A DNA stretch of 64,000 nt from Wurfbainia villosa. Lineage: Eukaryota; Streptophyta; Magnoliopsida; Zingiberales; Zingiberaceae. Shown here in pieces: positions 42,094 to 54,062 of the stretch. The number at the start of each line of letters is the position of its first letter. Position 1 is the stretch's first letter. Made by a program: the position numbers and the translations under genes. The DNA is taken from assembly GCA_025175895.1 (NCBI GenBank), contig CM045989.1, positions 24,545,928 to 24,609,927 on the forward strand, given 5' to 3'. The notes under the pieces were generated by a model that saw only the letters and a list, made by a program, of their open reading frames with translations, was not told the origin of the DNA and made no database searches.

Positions 42094-43922
42094 TGTTGGA
42101 GATTCCGGGATCTTGCGCAGCGGAATAAGCGAATAAAAATAATTTTTATTACATCCCAGACATCCCCTAGGGGCCAGGAAAACTTGTTTTGGCATAATCA
42201 CATGAAAACACGCAAGGAGAAAGAGAGGTTATACCTTCGGGATTCTTTTGAATCCGTTGAAACCACAAGCAAGACCAATGGTCCTTGCCTCTATCAGTAT
42301 CCACGCTGGGATCACCTGAGACAACTCCTAGATCAGCAAATCTTTGTCTCCGATTGGTGCTAGCCAACCGGTGGAGACAAGGGAAGAGTAGAGAGAAGAG
42401 AGCGACGACGGCTACCAAGGGAAAACCTAAAGACCAAAACCTTAGCCAAAGATTATCAAGGGATATATTTATATATCACTTGATTAGGTCATCTTAGAAG
42501 GCTTAAACGGAACATATCTTACCATAATTATCCCATAATTAAGGTAAGAACAACCCAGGAATTTCTATAAAGAGAAATCTCCAAAATCGGCGGAGATGCG
42601 ACATGGCCGTGTGGATTCACACGGCCTGGCCGTGTGTTTTCACATGGCCTGGCCGTGTGGATTCACATGGCCGTGTGAAAACACATGGCCTGGCCGTGTG
42701 TCTCTCTGGGGTAGCCCAGACTTTGTCAATTTGCGTCCAGAGCTAGGCACGGCCCGTGCCAAGTTAGTCATGGCTTTGTGAGGCTTTATATGGTCCGTTT
42801 GACTTCGTTTGAGTGTGATATGGCCGTACTAAGTCCAACAAAGTCATAGGAGATTCCATAGCCTCCGTTTCGCACCCCCTTGGTCTGGTCCAACCAGACA
42901 TATCCTCTCTCAACGAGAATCTCATTCTCAGACTTGTTTTACATCTCGAGATCACCCATAGTGTGTGTGACCCAATAGGTTCCCGGTTATGTTGGCCATT
43001 CATAATTAACCCTTTAATTATGAATAGATCATGAGTGGCACCTAGCAGTACATCATGACCCCCAATTAACCGAAAAGTCTAAATCAACTTGAGAACATTT
43101 TCTGAACCCTTCAGCAGCTATAGTTGTTCGTGCCTTGTTCCTTTCACTCATCCTATACCCACTTGGTTGACTACGTTACACCTAGCCCAAGTTAATTTTC
43201 TTGTCCTGTGGATTCAAGTTACTCCTACATGTTCCCAAGAAGACCATCTTCTTAACATGCTTGCTCTGGCCAAAGACTTTTGAGTAACAATCCTGACAAG
43301 AGGCCTAGGGTATACATCTCCTTTATCAGGAGTGGTGAATCCTCTGTTGGCTATTTAAACACCTTTAATCACTTTGGCTTACACCCAATCATCTCGGAGT
43401 TACACCTACTATGTAGATGGCTGCGAAGAAGTCAAAGTACAAGGTATCATGATCAAGGTGACTTGAATACCTCAAGTCTAAGGAAGCTCGCACTCAAGCC
43501 ACAATGAGATCTTCAACGACATATAGAACCATATGAAGTCTCATAGCAGGTCACTCCAATGAACTAGTTACCATAACTAGCATCCACATGTTCACTCTCA
43601 GCATCCCTATGCTTCCATTCAATGAGTACCGAATGCTTGGATAAACCAAGGAGCACAACATGTGCTAGTCTCACAGAATTGATGATGTCCAATCTCATCA
43701 ATTCATCGACTAGGGATAGTTTCAATACTTGCATATTTACACATGATGAGATACCCACTAATTGTGATCCAATCATAATTTCTCTCATGCTATGCACCGT
43801 ATTGTGGACTTCAGTATATGAGTTTAAGATCCAATCAAATATATAGATATTGTATACTCAAATAGTGAATTTTATTAATAACTTCTAAGGCGATTGCCTT
43901 AGGACACCTCTCAATTACATCA
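42094..43922 (-). repeat. 3' LTR of element I
   Basis: 1829 bp. Minus start TGATGTAATTGAGAG, end TCTCCAACA. It has a U3 repeat block at 42598-42710 and a TATA-like region (TATATAAATATAT) at 42463-42477. Confidence 0.92.
42598..42710. repeat. U3 minisatellite of element I
   Basis: About six tandem copies of a CATGGCC(TGGCC)GTGTGNNTTCA motif. The counterpart is at about 49345-49465 in the other LTR. It lies upstream (minus sense) of the TATA-like region. Confidence 0.85.
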
Positions 43923-43936
43923 AACTCCCACTTGGC

Positions 43937-45181
43937 CTACAACCAATCGCCTTGGTATCTAATACCATAGGCCTCTATATGCCTCTCGAATTTTTCTTGG
44001 GGAAGAGACTTTGTCAAGGGATCTGCTAGATTCCTATCAATGGGAACTTTTTCTATTTGTACTTCTCTTCTACCAATGATCTCTTTGATCAGATGGTAAC
44101 GACGTAGTACGTGTTTGGATCGCTGATGAGATCGTGGTTCCTTCGCCTGTGTAATGGCACCATTGTTGTCGCAATAAACCGATAATGCTTCAACAATGCT
44201 CGAAACTACTCTAAGTTCAGTAATGAACTTCTTAATCCAGACTGCCTCCTTTGCTGCTTCAGAAGCTGCAATGTACTCTGCCTCCATAGTAGAATCAGCA
44301 ACGGTATCTTGTTTGGAACTCTTCCAAATCACCGCACCTCCATTCAAGATGAATATATATCCAGACTGAGATTTGGAATCATCCTTATCTGTCTGGAAGC
44401 TGGCATCAGTATACCCGCTTACTACCATATCACCTCCTCCATATACCAAGAACAAATCTTTAGTCCTTCTCAAGTACTTAAGGATTGTCTTGACAGTTAC
44501 CCAATGGTCCATACTAGGATCCGATTGGTATCTACTTGTAACGCTCAAAGCATACGATACATCGGGTCTCGTACATAACATAGCATACATAATTGATCCT
44601 ATAACTGACGCATATGGGATCTGACTCATGCGATTCCTCTCGTTTTCAGTGCACGAGCAAATAGACTTCAAAAGGTGAATCCAATGCCTCATGGGAATAA
44701 AACCTTTCTTGGATTCTTCCATGCTAAACCGTTTTAGCACTTTGTCTATGTATGTAGACTGCAAAAGACCAAGCAATCAATTCGATCTATCTTTATAGAT
44801 CTTAATCCCAAAAATATAGGTTGCTTCTCCCATGTCTTTCATGGAGAACATTTTGGACAACCAGGCCTTAACTATTTGCAAAATAGGAATATCATTTCCT
44901 ACAATTAATATGTCATCGACATACAATACTATGAACACAACTGCACTCCCACTAACCTTTTTATACACACAGGGCTCCTCAAGATTTTGTGAGAAATTAA
45001 ACTATTTGATTGCCTCATCAAAACAGATATTCCAACTCCTGGATGCTTGCTTCAATCCATAAATGGAACGTTGAAGCTTGCATACTTTGTTTTTGTCAAT
45101 GGATGTGAAATCCTCAGGTTGTATCATATATACATTCTCAGACAGGTTTCCATTAAGGAAAGCTATTTTCACATCCATCTG
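43937..45181 (-). pseudogene. RT and RNase H of element I
   Basis: One frame with three in-frame stops (near 45180, 45002 and 44775). RT motifs: Q-M-D-V-K-I-A-F-L-N-G, S-I-Y-G-L-K-Q-A-S-R-S-W-N and Y-V-D-D-I-L-I-V-G-N-D near 44912. RNase H motifs: G-Y-T-D-A-S-F, S-Q-S-G-Y-I-F, S-T-M-E-A-E-Y-I-A-A-S-E-A-A-K-E, V-Y-C-D-N-N and the terminal D-P-L-T-K-S-L-P. It ends at TGA just before the polypurine tract (43923-43935). All catalytic positions I can check are kept; only stops break it. Confidence 0.9.
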
Positions 45182-45961
45182 TCATATCTCATAATCAAAA
45201 TGAGCCGCTATGGCTAGAAGTATCCAAATGGATTTAAGCATAGCTACTGGTGAAAAGGTTTCATCATAGTCAACACCTTGCCTTTGACGATAGCCTTTTA
45301 CCACAAATCTAGCTTTATAGGTAATAATATTACCATCCATTTCGGTTTTCTTCTTGAAAACCCACTTGCACCCTATAGTCGTTATGCCTTCGGGTGGGTC
45401 TACCAAGTTCCAAACTTGGTTTTCATACATGTAATCCATTTTCGATTTCATGGATCTTAGCCATCTATCCCTGTCTGAACTATTCAGTGCCTCTTCGTAA
45501 TTAGTAGGTTCCTCATCATCTATGAGCAACACGTCATTAGATTCACTTATGAGAAATCCATATCTCTCAAGAATCCTACGTGTCCTACTAGATCTACGAG
45601 GAGTTTGTGTATTATCAGGTTCAGCTATTACCTCATCCGAATGAGTAATTAGCTGTGGTTCTTGACTAGGCATCTCTTCTGTGTCTACCGAAGCCTCTTG
45701 AACTACACTTAGTTCAATCTCACTCCCACTATTTTCCTTTAAGAGAAGCTCCTTCTCTAGGAATACAACATGCCTTGAAACAAACACCTTTTGTTCCAAG
45801 GGATGATAGAATTGGTAACCCCTCGTTTCCTTAAAGTAACCAATAAATAGACACTTATCAGACTTAGCCTCCAACTTGTCTGATACTGTCCTCTTCACAT
45901 AATCAGGACAACCCCATATCTTAAAATAAGATAAATGAGATTCTACTTTTCCACATCTCAT
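45182..45961 (-). pseudogene. Integrase C-terminal tail and RT N-terminus of element I
   Basis: Open 260-codon frame: I-W-G-C-P-D-Y-V, F-I-G-Y-F-K-E-T-R-G-Y, an acidic linker, R-R-S-S-R-T-R-R-I, then the RT start E-A-L-N-S-S-D-R, V-W-N-L-V-D-P-P-E-G, I-G-C-K-W-V-F-K-K-K and V-D-Y-D-E-T-F-S-P-V-A. It ends at a TGA that replaces the family Trp before Q-M-D-V-K. A frameshift near 46000 separates it from the integrase core. Confidence 0.88.
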
Positions 45962-47099
45962 ATGGGGTAGTAGAGATTGCCTTAGTCGTGACTCTATTTA
46001 ACAAGTAAACAGCGGTCTCGAGTGCGTAACTCCAAAAGGTTTTTGGAAGACTTGCATGTTGCATCATTGACCTAACCATGTCCAACAAGGTTCGGTTTCA
46101 CCTTTCAGCCACACCATTATGTTGTGGCATGTAAGGTGGAGTCCTTTGGGACAAGATGCCATTGTCGCTTAGATAATCTTGAAATTCTTGGCTTAAGTAT
46201 TCACCACCTCGATCCAATCGAAGTACTTTAATACTTTTACCAAGTTGTTTCTCTACTTCCTTTCTAAAATATTTAAACGTTTCAAAGACTTCAGACTTGT
46301 ATCTTAATAGATACAAATACCCATATCATGAATAATCATCGATAAAGGTAACGAAGTAGCTATAATCTCCTATGGCATGAGTCGACATTGGTCCGCATAC
46401 ATCAGTATGTATAAGGCCCAATACCTCAACTGCTCGTTCACCCTTTCCTCTGAAAGGTAGTTTAGTCATCTTTCCTTTTAAGCATGAAACACATGTGTCT
46501 AATGAACTGGATTCATAAGACTTCAAAATGCCAAACCTCTGTAGTTTGGACATGCGTTCATTGCTTATATGGCCAAGACGACAATGCCATAATTGCGAGG
46601 TTAATTGATTATCTAACTTAGCGTGTTTGCTATTTGATTCGATATTGAATATCTCGTTGGATGTATCTAACATGTAGATCCCATTATTTAATATCCCAGT
46701 AGCATAAAGAACACCATTTAACGTAATGTAGCAACAATTATTACTAAACGTCAAATGATAACCTTTCTTATTCAAACATGAAATAGAAACAATGTTCTTT
46801 ATTAATGCAGGAATATAAAAACAATCATCCAACTCTAAGACTAGTCCTGTAGGAAGCCACAACATATAAGTACCCTTGGCTACTGCAGCAACCTTTGCTC
46901 CATTGCCAACCCTTAGATCTGCTTCTCCCTTAACCAGTTTTCTTCTGTTCCTCAGTCCCTGTATGTCATTACATATATGTGAGCCACATCCGATATCCAA
47001 TACCCAAGTGCTAGAAGAAACAATATGGCATTCAATAACAAATATACCTGAAGTATATTGGGCATCAGATGTCTTCTTCTGCTTCAATGACTCCAGATA
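45962..47099 (-). pseudogene. Protease and integrase core of element I
   Basis: Protease site W-V-L-D-I-G-C-G-S-H (usual D-T/S-G). Then the pre-integrase zinc region (L-W-H-C-R-L-G-H, C-V-S-C-L-K-G-K-M-T-K) and the integrase core with H-T-D-V-C-G-P, F-I-D-D-Y-S, R-L-D-R-G-G-E-Y and N-G-V-A-E-R. Stops at 47099, near 46323 and near 46097. The catalytic Asp, Asp and Glu residues are retained. Confidence 0.88.
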
Positions 47100-47860
47100 C
47101 TACTTGTAGTTTCTCTTCCATTGTCCATCCTTGCCACAATGATGGCAGGTGCCCTTGGGAGTTATTTCTTCCTTCTTTACCTTCTTCTTCCCTTTAGCTT
47201 TTGTTTTTGACTTCATCTTAGAACCTTTCTTTGAGGAGTCAACCAGCATCACCAACTTCTGTTCATTTGCAACAGATGACTCCACTGTTTTGAGCATATT
47301 GATCAATTCAGAAATCGTGGACTCAATCTTATTCATCTGATAGTTCATCACAAATTGTGAATAGGTACCAGTCAGATTGTGAAGAATTAAGTCAATACTT
47401 AATTCATGTCAATGAAAAACCCTAATGATCCCAATCGCTCAATATAGCTATTAGTCTTTAGCGCAAACTGCACTGCAGATGAACCCTCCTGCATCTTCGA
47501 GCGAAAGAGGAGTTGGGTGGCCTCGAACCTTTCAGATCATGCCTGCTCATCGAACAACTCTCGAGGATGGAGGATAATTGTATTAGCATCCATATGCTCA
47601 TGTTGCTTCTGCAACTCAGGAGACATCGATGCTAGCATAATGCAGCTCGCCATCTCAGAGTCAGCAACATGTTTCTGGTAAGCCAACTTTTGGTCACCAG
47701 ATGCATTGTCTGCAGGAGGTTGGGGAAGAGCCTCTTCAAGGGCATAAGCTAGCTTTTCAGCCTTGAGAACAATTCTCAAGTTGTGAAGCCAGTCCATGAA
47801 GTTTGTCCCAGTCAATTTGTTGTTGTCCAAAATTGAACGTAAATTAATGTAGGTTGACAT
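47100..47860 (-). pseudogene. Gag of element I
   Basis: Start ATG at 47860. The capsid part has L-T-G-T-N-F-M-D-W-L-H-N-L-R-I-V-L-K and the hydrophobic M-L-A-S-M-S-P-E-L-Q. In-frame stop at 47537 (Arg-like position), then a frameshift near 47400, then Lys-rich sequence and a zinc knuckle reduced to C-H-H-C-x4-Q-x4-Y (His and last Cys lost). Gag would form the particle and bind RNA. Confidence 0.82.
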
Positions 47861-48822
47861 GTTGTTCTAATTAGTACCTAGACATACAAAAAGAGGTGTA
47901 TAAGATAGATGAATTTATAGTAATGTAAACAATTTACATTAACAAGAAACTCCCACTATTTTTATCAAATTCAATAGCCCTCACTTTGAATTCGAGAGAT
48001 GATAGGTGATCTCTTAGTGGGTTGATATCCATTATGACTAAGAACAACCTTGGAGAGAGTCCAACAAATTATTCATAGTCATAATGTTAGGTATCAACAG
48101 TACCCATTATATATAAAATATATAATTATCACTTTATGCTATCAACCAATTGAATGTTCACATATACATTAGGTTGTTAACTCATTAACATATATACATC
48201 CAATGTATATCACCTAATTGCACCTCTGTCCACATTGACCTTGGAGGGAGTCCAACAAATCAATGCTTTTAGTTAGGGCCAACCCATTAATCATGAGATC
48301 GAATTTACAAGCCAGGCTTGGAGAGAGTCCAACAACCTAAACTTGAAATTGATCTCTGGTCCTTACCATTTAAAATAAACATCGAATCTCATATGAATTG
48401 AACATGCTCGATGTCATGCCAAGCTTGGAGGGAGTCCAACAACCCAAACATGAAAAAGAACTCTGGTTCAACCATATTAATGGAAGGTGTTAGCCCTAAT
48501 ATTTGCACAAGGGATTTCATATTATTATGGGTCTCATCTAAAAAGGAAATAAACCTAAATATGGAAAAACCAAGGTCACATTAGGAAATAAATTTCCCGA
48601 TGTGAACGTGAGTCTATGCTTAGGCTCTAACGATGCGGCCAACACCTTCGGTGTTTCCAAGCGCATCCTTGGTATTTCTTTTTAGGTTACAAACATATCC
48701 TATATGTAAAACAAGAATACTCTAATCTATCATATAGATAAACATGGCACAGGTATATTAAAACATCAAACATGCTTTAAAATTTCTCCTACAACAGGCA
48801 ATCTATGCCAAAAGGACAAGGT
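47861..48822 (-). other. 5' leader of element I with four repeated motifs
   Basis: Non-coding. Four copies of minus-strand TTGTTGGACTCYCTCCAAG at 48049-48067, 48240-48258, 48317-48335 and 48424-48442 between primer site and gag, the region where packaging signals usually lie. Function unknown. Confidence 0.65.
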
Positions 48823-48835
48823 GGCTCTGATACCA
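48823..48835 (-). other. Primer-binding site of element I (initiator-Met tRNA)
   Basis: TGGTATCAGAGCC on the minus strand, 2 bp from the 5' LTR end. Confidence 0.9.
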
Positions 48836-48837
48836 CT

Positions 48838-50719
48838 TGTTGGAGATTCTGGGATCTTGCATAGCAGAACAAGAGAATAAAAAGAATTTTTATTACATCC
48901 CATACATCCCCTGGGGGCCAGGAAAACTTGTTTTGGCATAATCACATGAAAACACTCAAGGAGAAAGAGAGGTTATACCTTCGGGATTCTTTTGAATCCA
49001 TCGAAACAACAAGCAAGACCAATGGGCCTTGCCTCTATCAGTATCCATGCCGGGATCAACTGAGACAACTCCTAGAGCAACAAGTCTTTGTCTCTGATTA
49101 GTGCTAGCCAACCGGTGGAGACAAGGGAAGAGGAGAGAGAAGAGAGCGACGACGGCTACCAAGGGAAAACCTAAAGACCAAAACCTTAGCCAAAGATTAT
49201 CAAGGGATATATTTATATATCTCTTGATTAGGTCATCTTAGGAGGCTTAAACGGAACATATCTTACCATAATTATCCCATAATTAAGGTAAGAATAACCC
49301 AAGAATTTCTATAAAGAGAAATCTCCAAAATCAGCGGAGACGCGACACGACCGTGTGGATTCACACGGCCTGGCCATGTGGATTCACATGGCAGTGTGTT
49401 TTCACATGGCCTGGCCGTGTGGATTCACATGGCCATGTGAAAACACATGGCCTGGCCATGTGTCTCTCTAGGGAAGCCCAGACTTTGCCAATTAGCGACC
49501 AGAGCCAGGCATGGTCCATGCCAAGTTAGGCACGGTCGTGTGAGGTTTTGTATGGTCCGTTTGACTTCGTTTGAGTGCGATATGGCCGTGCTAATTCCAA
49601 CAAAGTCATAGGAGGTTCCATAGCCTTCGTTTCACACCCCCTTGGTCTGGTCCAACCAGACATATCCTCTCTCAACAAGAATCTCATTCTTAGACTTGTT
49701 TTACATCTCGAGATCACCCATAGTGCGTGTGACCCAATAGGTTCCCGGTTATGTTGGCCATTCATAATTAACCCTTTAATTATGAATAGATCATGAGTGG
49801 CACCTAGCAGTACATCATGACTCCCAATTAACCGAAAAGTCTAAATCAACTTCACAACATTTTTTGAACCCTTCAGCAGCTACAGTTGTTCGTGCCTTGT
49901 TCCTTTCACTCATCCTATACCCACTTGGTTCAGGACATGGTCTCTGTGTTCGTCCCCACTAGGTTGACTACGTTACACCTAGCCCAAGTTAATTTTCTTA
50001 TCCTGTGGATTCAAGTTACTCCTACATGTTCCCAAGAAGACCATCTTCTTAACATGCTTGCTCTGGCCAGAGACTTCTGAGTAACAATCCTGACAAGAGG
50101 CCTAGGGTATACATCTCCTTTATCAAGAGTGGTGAATCCTCTGTTGGCTATTCAAACACCTTCGATCACTTTGGCGTATACCCAATCATCCCAGAGTTAC
50201 ACCTACTATGTAGATGGCTGCGAAGAAGTCAAAGTACAAGGCATTATAATCAAGGTGACTTGAATACCTCAAGTCTAAGGAAGCTCGCACTCAAGCCGCA
50301 ATGAGATCTTCAACGACATATAGAACCATATGAAGTCTTATAGCAAGTCACTCCAATGAACTAGTTACCATAACTAGCATCCACATGTTCACTCTCAGCA
50401 TCCCTATGCTTCCATTCAATGAGTACCGAATGCTAGGATAAACCAAGGAGCATAATATGTGCTAGTCTCACAGAATTGATAATGTCCAATCTCATCAATT
50501 CATAGACTAGGGATAGTTTCAATACTTGCATATTTACACATGATGAGATACCCACTAATTGTGATCCAATCACAATTTCTCTCATGCTATGCACCGTATT
50601 GTGGGCTTCAGTACATGAGTTTAAGATCCAATCAAATACATAGATAATGTATACTCAAATAGTGAATTTTATTAATAACTTCTAAGGTGATTGCCTTAGG
50701 ACACCTCTCAATTACATCA
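48838..50719 (-). repeat. 5' LTR of element I
   Basis: 1882 bp, collinear with 42094-43922. The main length difference is a ~40-bp segment near 49930-49965 absent from the other LTR. TATA-like region at 49206-49220. Confidence 0.92.
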
Positions 50720-51117
50720 ATACAAACACACAAACACGATCAAGACACAAGGATATAATGTGGTTCGGAACCAAATGGTTCCTACTCCATGGATTGGGCT
50801 CGTAAGAGCCCTAGCGATGTAAATCACACACCACTACTAAGTAAACTCCTTCTTGTCACAAGTCGGAGGTGGAGAAACCTCGTGCAAATGATTACACTAA
50901 GTAATACAATAAATACAAGCAATTACACTAATGAAATGCAATACAAGTAAAGAAAAACACTTTACAATTGCGCTTTTGGATGCTTACTTTGTGGTTGCTT
51001 GAAATGCACTTGGAGACCCTGATTTGCAGCAGCAAATCACCCCAAAACTCTTCAAGAATTGGTGCTCCATCCTCCCTCCACAAGCTCCATTTAAAGTTGC
51101 TACCTGGGCTAGATTTC

Positions 51118-51460
51118 ACCTATTAGTCGACTGATCGAGACCATCAGTCGACTGATGACACTATTGCTGTGAGACAACGGTGTGATCCACGCTAGAAAAA
51201 ATCCAACGGATAGGGCATCGATCGACAGGTAATACTCATCAGTCGACTGATAGAGCCTTCACTCGACTGTTAACCACAACAGTCGAGTCCGACTCCATTC
51301 TGTGCCCGAATTCTCAAGCACCAGTCGACTGATCACCAGATCAATCGACTGCCCACCTCTGGTAGTCGACTTCTAGGGCACTGCCCACAGTCAAACCCTA
51401 GTTGACTCACTTCAATCGACTTCCCATAGGTCCCAGTCGATTGATACACCTCAAACATGA
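51118..51460. repeat. CAGTCGACTG array in G's left LTR
   Basis: Palindromes and near-copies upstream (minus sense) of a TTTAAAT TATA-like motif near 51090. The same array is at 56398-56740 in the right LTR. Confidence 0.8.
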
Positions 51461-51910
51461 GGTTTTACCCCAAGTATGGTGCCCCCATACTTGCTAGACC
51501 ACCCTTAGCCTATACCTAAGCCTTCTAGCCACCTCCGTCAGTCTCGCACATATCGGATCCCTCCAAGTCATCCACGACTTGTTCATCCATACGCTAGCCT
51601 TCAGGTGCTTCCATTGGCTATATCATGCTAACGACGTCTACACCGCCAAGGCACATTGGACTTATGCTGCCAAGACTCCCGCTTGGACTTTACGCCGCCA
51701 ACCATTGGACTTATGTTGCCAAGACTCCCGCTTGGACTTTATGCCGCCAATATCAAAGTCCTTGGACTTCTCAAATGCCAAGACTCAAGCTTGGACTTTC
51801 CCTTGCCAACCCATGTTGGACTTTCCATATCAAGACCCATGCTTGGACTTTACATGCCAAGTACTCAAGACTTGAACTTTCCATGACATGGTCAACCCTA
51901 GTCAACCATC

Positions 51911-52226
51911 AAAATCCCTCTCGAGTCAAACTCGAGTCCGGTCAATCATGACCCAGGTGAATTGCACCAACAATCTCCCCAAAACAATATTAGACATCAA
52001 TGACAAACATCAATGTCAAACCTCTATGTCAAACATCAAAACATCGCTCGAGTCAAACTCGAGTCCGGTCAATCGTGACCTGGGTCGATTGCACCAACAA
52101 TCTCCCCAAAACAATATCAGACATCAATGACAAACATCAATGTCAAACCTCTATATCAAACATCAAAACATCGCTCGAGTCAAACTCGAGTCCGGTCAAT
52201 CGTGACTTGGGTCGATTGCACCAACA
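51911..52226. repeat. 127-bp tandem repeat spanning the LTR start and a polypurine tract of G
   Basis: The motif ATTGCACCAACAATCTCC recurs at 51961, 52088 and 52215, exactly 127 bp apart. Each unit carries the LTR terminus (TTGGTGCAAT on minus), a GGGGAGATTG polypurine motif and CTCGAGTCAAACTCGAG. About two and a half units. Confidence 0.9.
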
Positions 52227-54062
52227 ATCTCCCTCTTGTTTGACAAAACCACATACCTTTGAGTTAGAACACTAACTCAAATCTTCTTACCAATTATCCC
52301 AAATTGGTAATCCCATAACTTCTCCCAATAATTCTCCCAAACATTCTCTCCCTTTTTGACTAACATCAAAAAGGTTCTCTCCAAGGAGGTCAATGTCTCA
52401 TGTCCCAATGAGATCTTACAATCTCTCCCTTGGTCCAAAAATATCTAGGATGCCTACAATCTTCCTAGTGATAAGTCTCATATCACTCAAGAGAGGCAAT
52501 CCTACAAACTCTCCCAATTTCCAAATTGGGTATCTCAAAATTCCCATTTCTCCCCCTCAAGAGGAAAGATACCATCCATCATCCCATGATGGATACCTCC
52601 CCCTAAAGGTTTACTCCCCCTTGACCATTGCACCAACAATGTCCTTAGGAAGTCCTTAAGCCAATAGGAACTCTAAACCATCAAAAATAAGGTTCAAAGT
52701 TCAACATAGAACTTTCCAACCCCTTAAATTTGATACATCACCCTAACACCTTCCTAATCCATATCCAATGGATTTTCACTCTTTATAATACTTCTTAAAG
52801 CATATCCTAGGGTTAGGAGTGGTTAGGAAACTTTACCGTAGTTAAAAACGAGGTAAACAACCTTGTTTTCTCGAACTCAGCCTGGCAGTCAACTTTATCA
52901 GGCATCATTCAACTGTCGTGCCCATCAGTCGACTGCCAACAAGGGTAGTCGACTGATAATTGAAAAATTCAATTTTCAGTTATCAGAAATGAATTTCGAA
53001 AAAGCATAAGTAATTCTACGTATATCGAAAAATCATGAAAATTTATACGTACATTAATTATAAGCAATACATTGGGTGAAGAATGTTAGAAAAAATATTT
53101 TACCCATAAAATAGCGAAATTGACATAAAGTTCAAAAGTGAAAAAAAACTTCATTGTTTAAGCTCACTTTGTATTAACTTCATCAATGATGATTGCTATC
53201 AAAAGATAGGATTCACCAAGATTTTTCAAAATAATTTTAAAATAGTTTTAAAACCTTATATTGGATCATATTCTTTGGGCTTAGTGTACATGACTTGAAT
53301 ATAAGCTTTCCCAATGATCCATAACATGATTTTAGATGAGTTTGAGTTCATCTAGATGCAAAAACTATGCACCTTGAACTTAACTAAGGTGTAAGAATAC
53401 ACATACATGTCAATTTAGATGTGAGATGTGAGTTTTGGTTTATCTTAAACTAAGGCCTCATGCATTTTCTAAGATAACCCTACTTGATTCCCTTATGCAT
53501 GGGACTTCAAGTCATGTCATAGTCCTTAAATCAATTTTAATTATTTTAAATGCATGAATGATCATGGCATAAATGATAACATAAATAAAGCATGGGCAAT
53601 GATCATGATGTCATGGCATAAGATGGAATCTAAGCATACATGACACTTAACCCTAATCCTAAACATGATCATGACATATTAAAAGATTGAAAGTAGATAT
53701 GATGTCATGGCATGTTGTATGGCAAATCAAGCATGACAAATAAAATATAAGGTATATAATACCTAAATTTTAGTATTTGTTACCATTTGTTATTATTAAT
53801 CTCATTTTGTCATATTGCTACTAATCCCCCAAGTGTGCCAAAAATACAAAATGGCACACTATAATTTCTAAACCTAAATTGTGCCAATTTAATTGATATT
53901 TCAAACTTCTTAAATAATATTGGCACATCATAAAAACCTTTAGGATTTAAGATCAAAACACATTCCCAAGGTAACCATAACCTTGAAAATGACCTAAAGT
54001 GTCACCTTTACTATGGTTAGGTTAACTACCCATCCATTCAAGGTTGACACAGCTAAACCCAT
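52227..54062 (-). other. 3' UTR of element G
   Basis: Non-coding, polypurine-like motifs near 52226, 52350 and 52420, a short palindrome cluster (52885-52960) and a degraded stem motif (53421-53428 with a mutated partner near 53349). It aligns with both sides of F's second-ORF region but lacks that ~2-kb segment. Confidence 0.7.

Larger units (their letters stand above)
42094..50719 (-). mobile_element. Element I: near-complete Ty1/copia element (minus strand)
   Basis: LTRs 42094-43922 and 48838-50719, duplication ataca (42089-42093 and 50720-50724), initiator-Met primer site, polypurine tract and all copia domains in order: gag, zinc knuckle, protease, integrase, RT, RNase H. It lies in G's left LTR. 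Stops and at least two frameshifts inactivate it. It is the most complete pol-bearing element in the window. Confidence 0.93.
50725..52226 (-). repeat. 3' LTR of G, main part right of element I
   Basis: Continues G's LTR after I. Plus-strand order: R/U5-like part (50725-51090), CAGTCGACTG array (51118-51460), AGTCCAAG minisatellite (51640-51880) and a 127-bp tandem repeat containing the LTR start (51911-52226). The outermost LTR start is taken as 52226; copies ending at 51972 and 52099 are alternatives. Confidence 0.8.
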
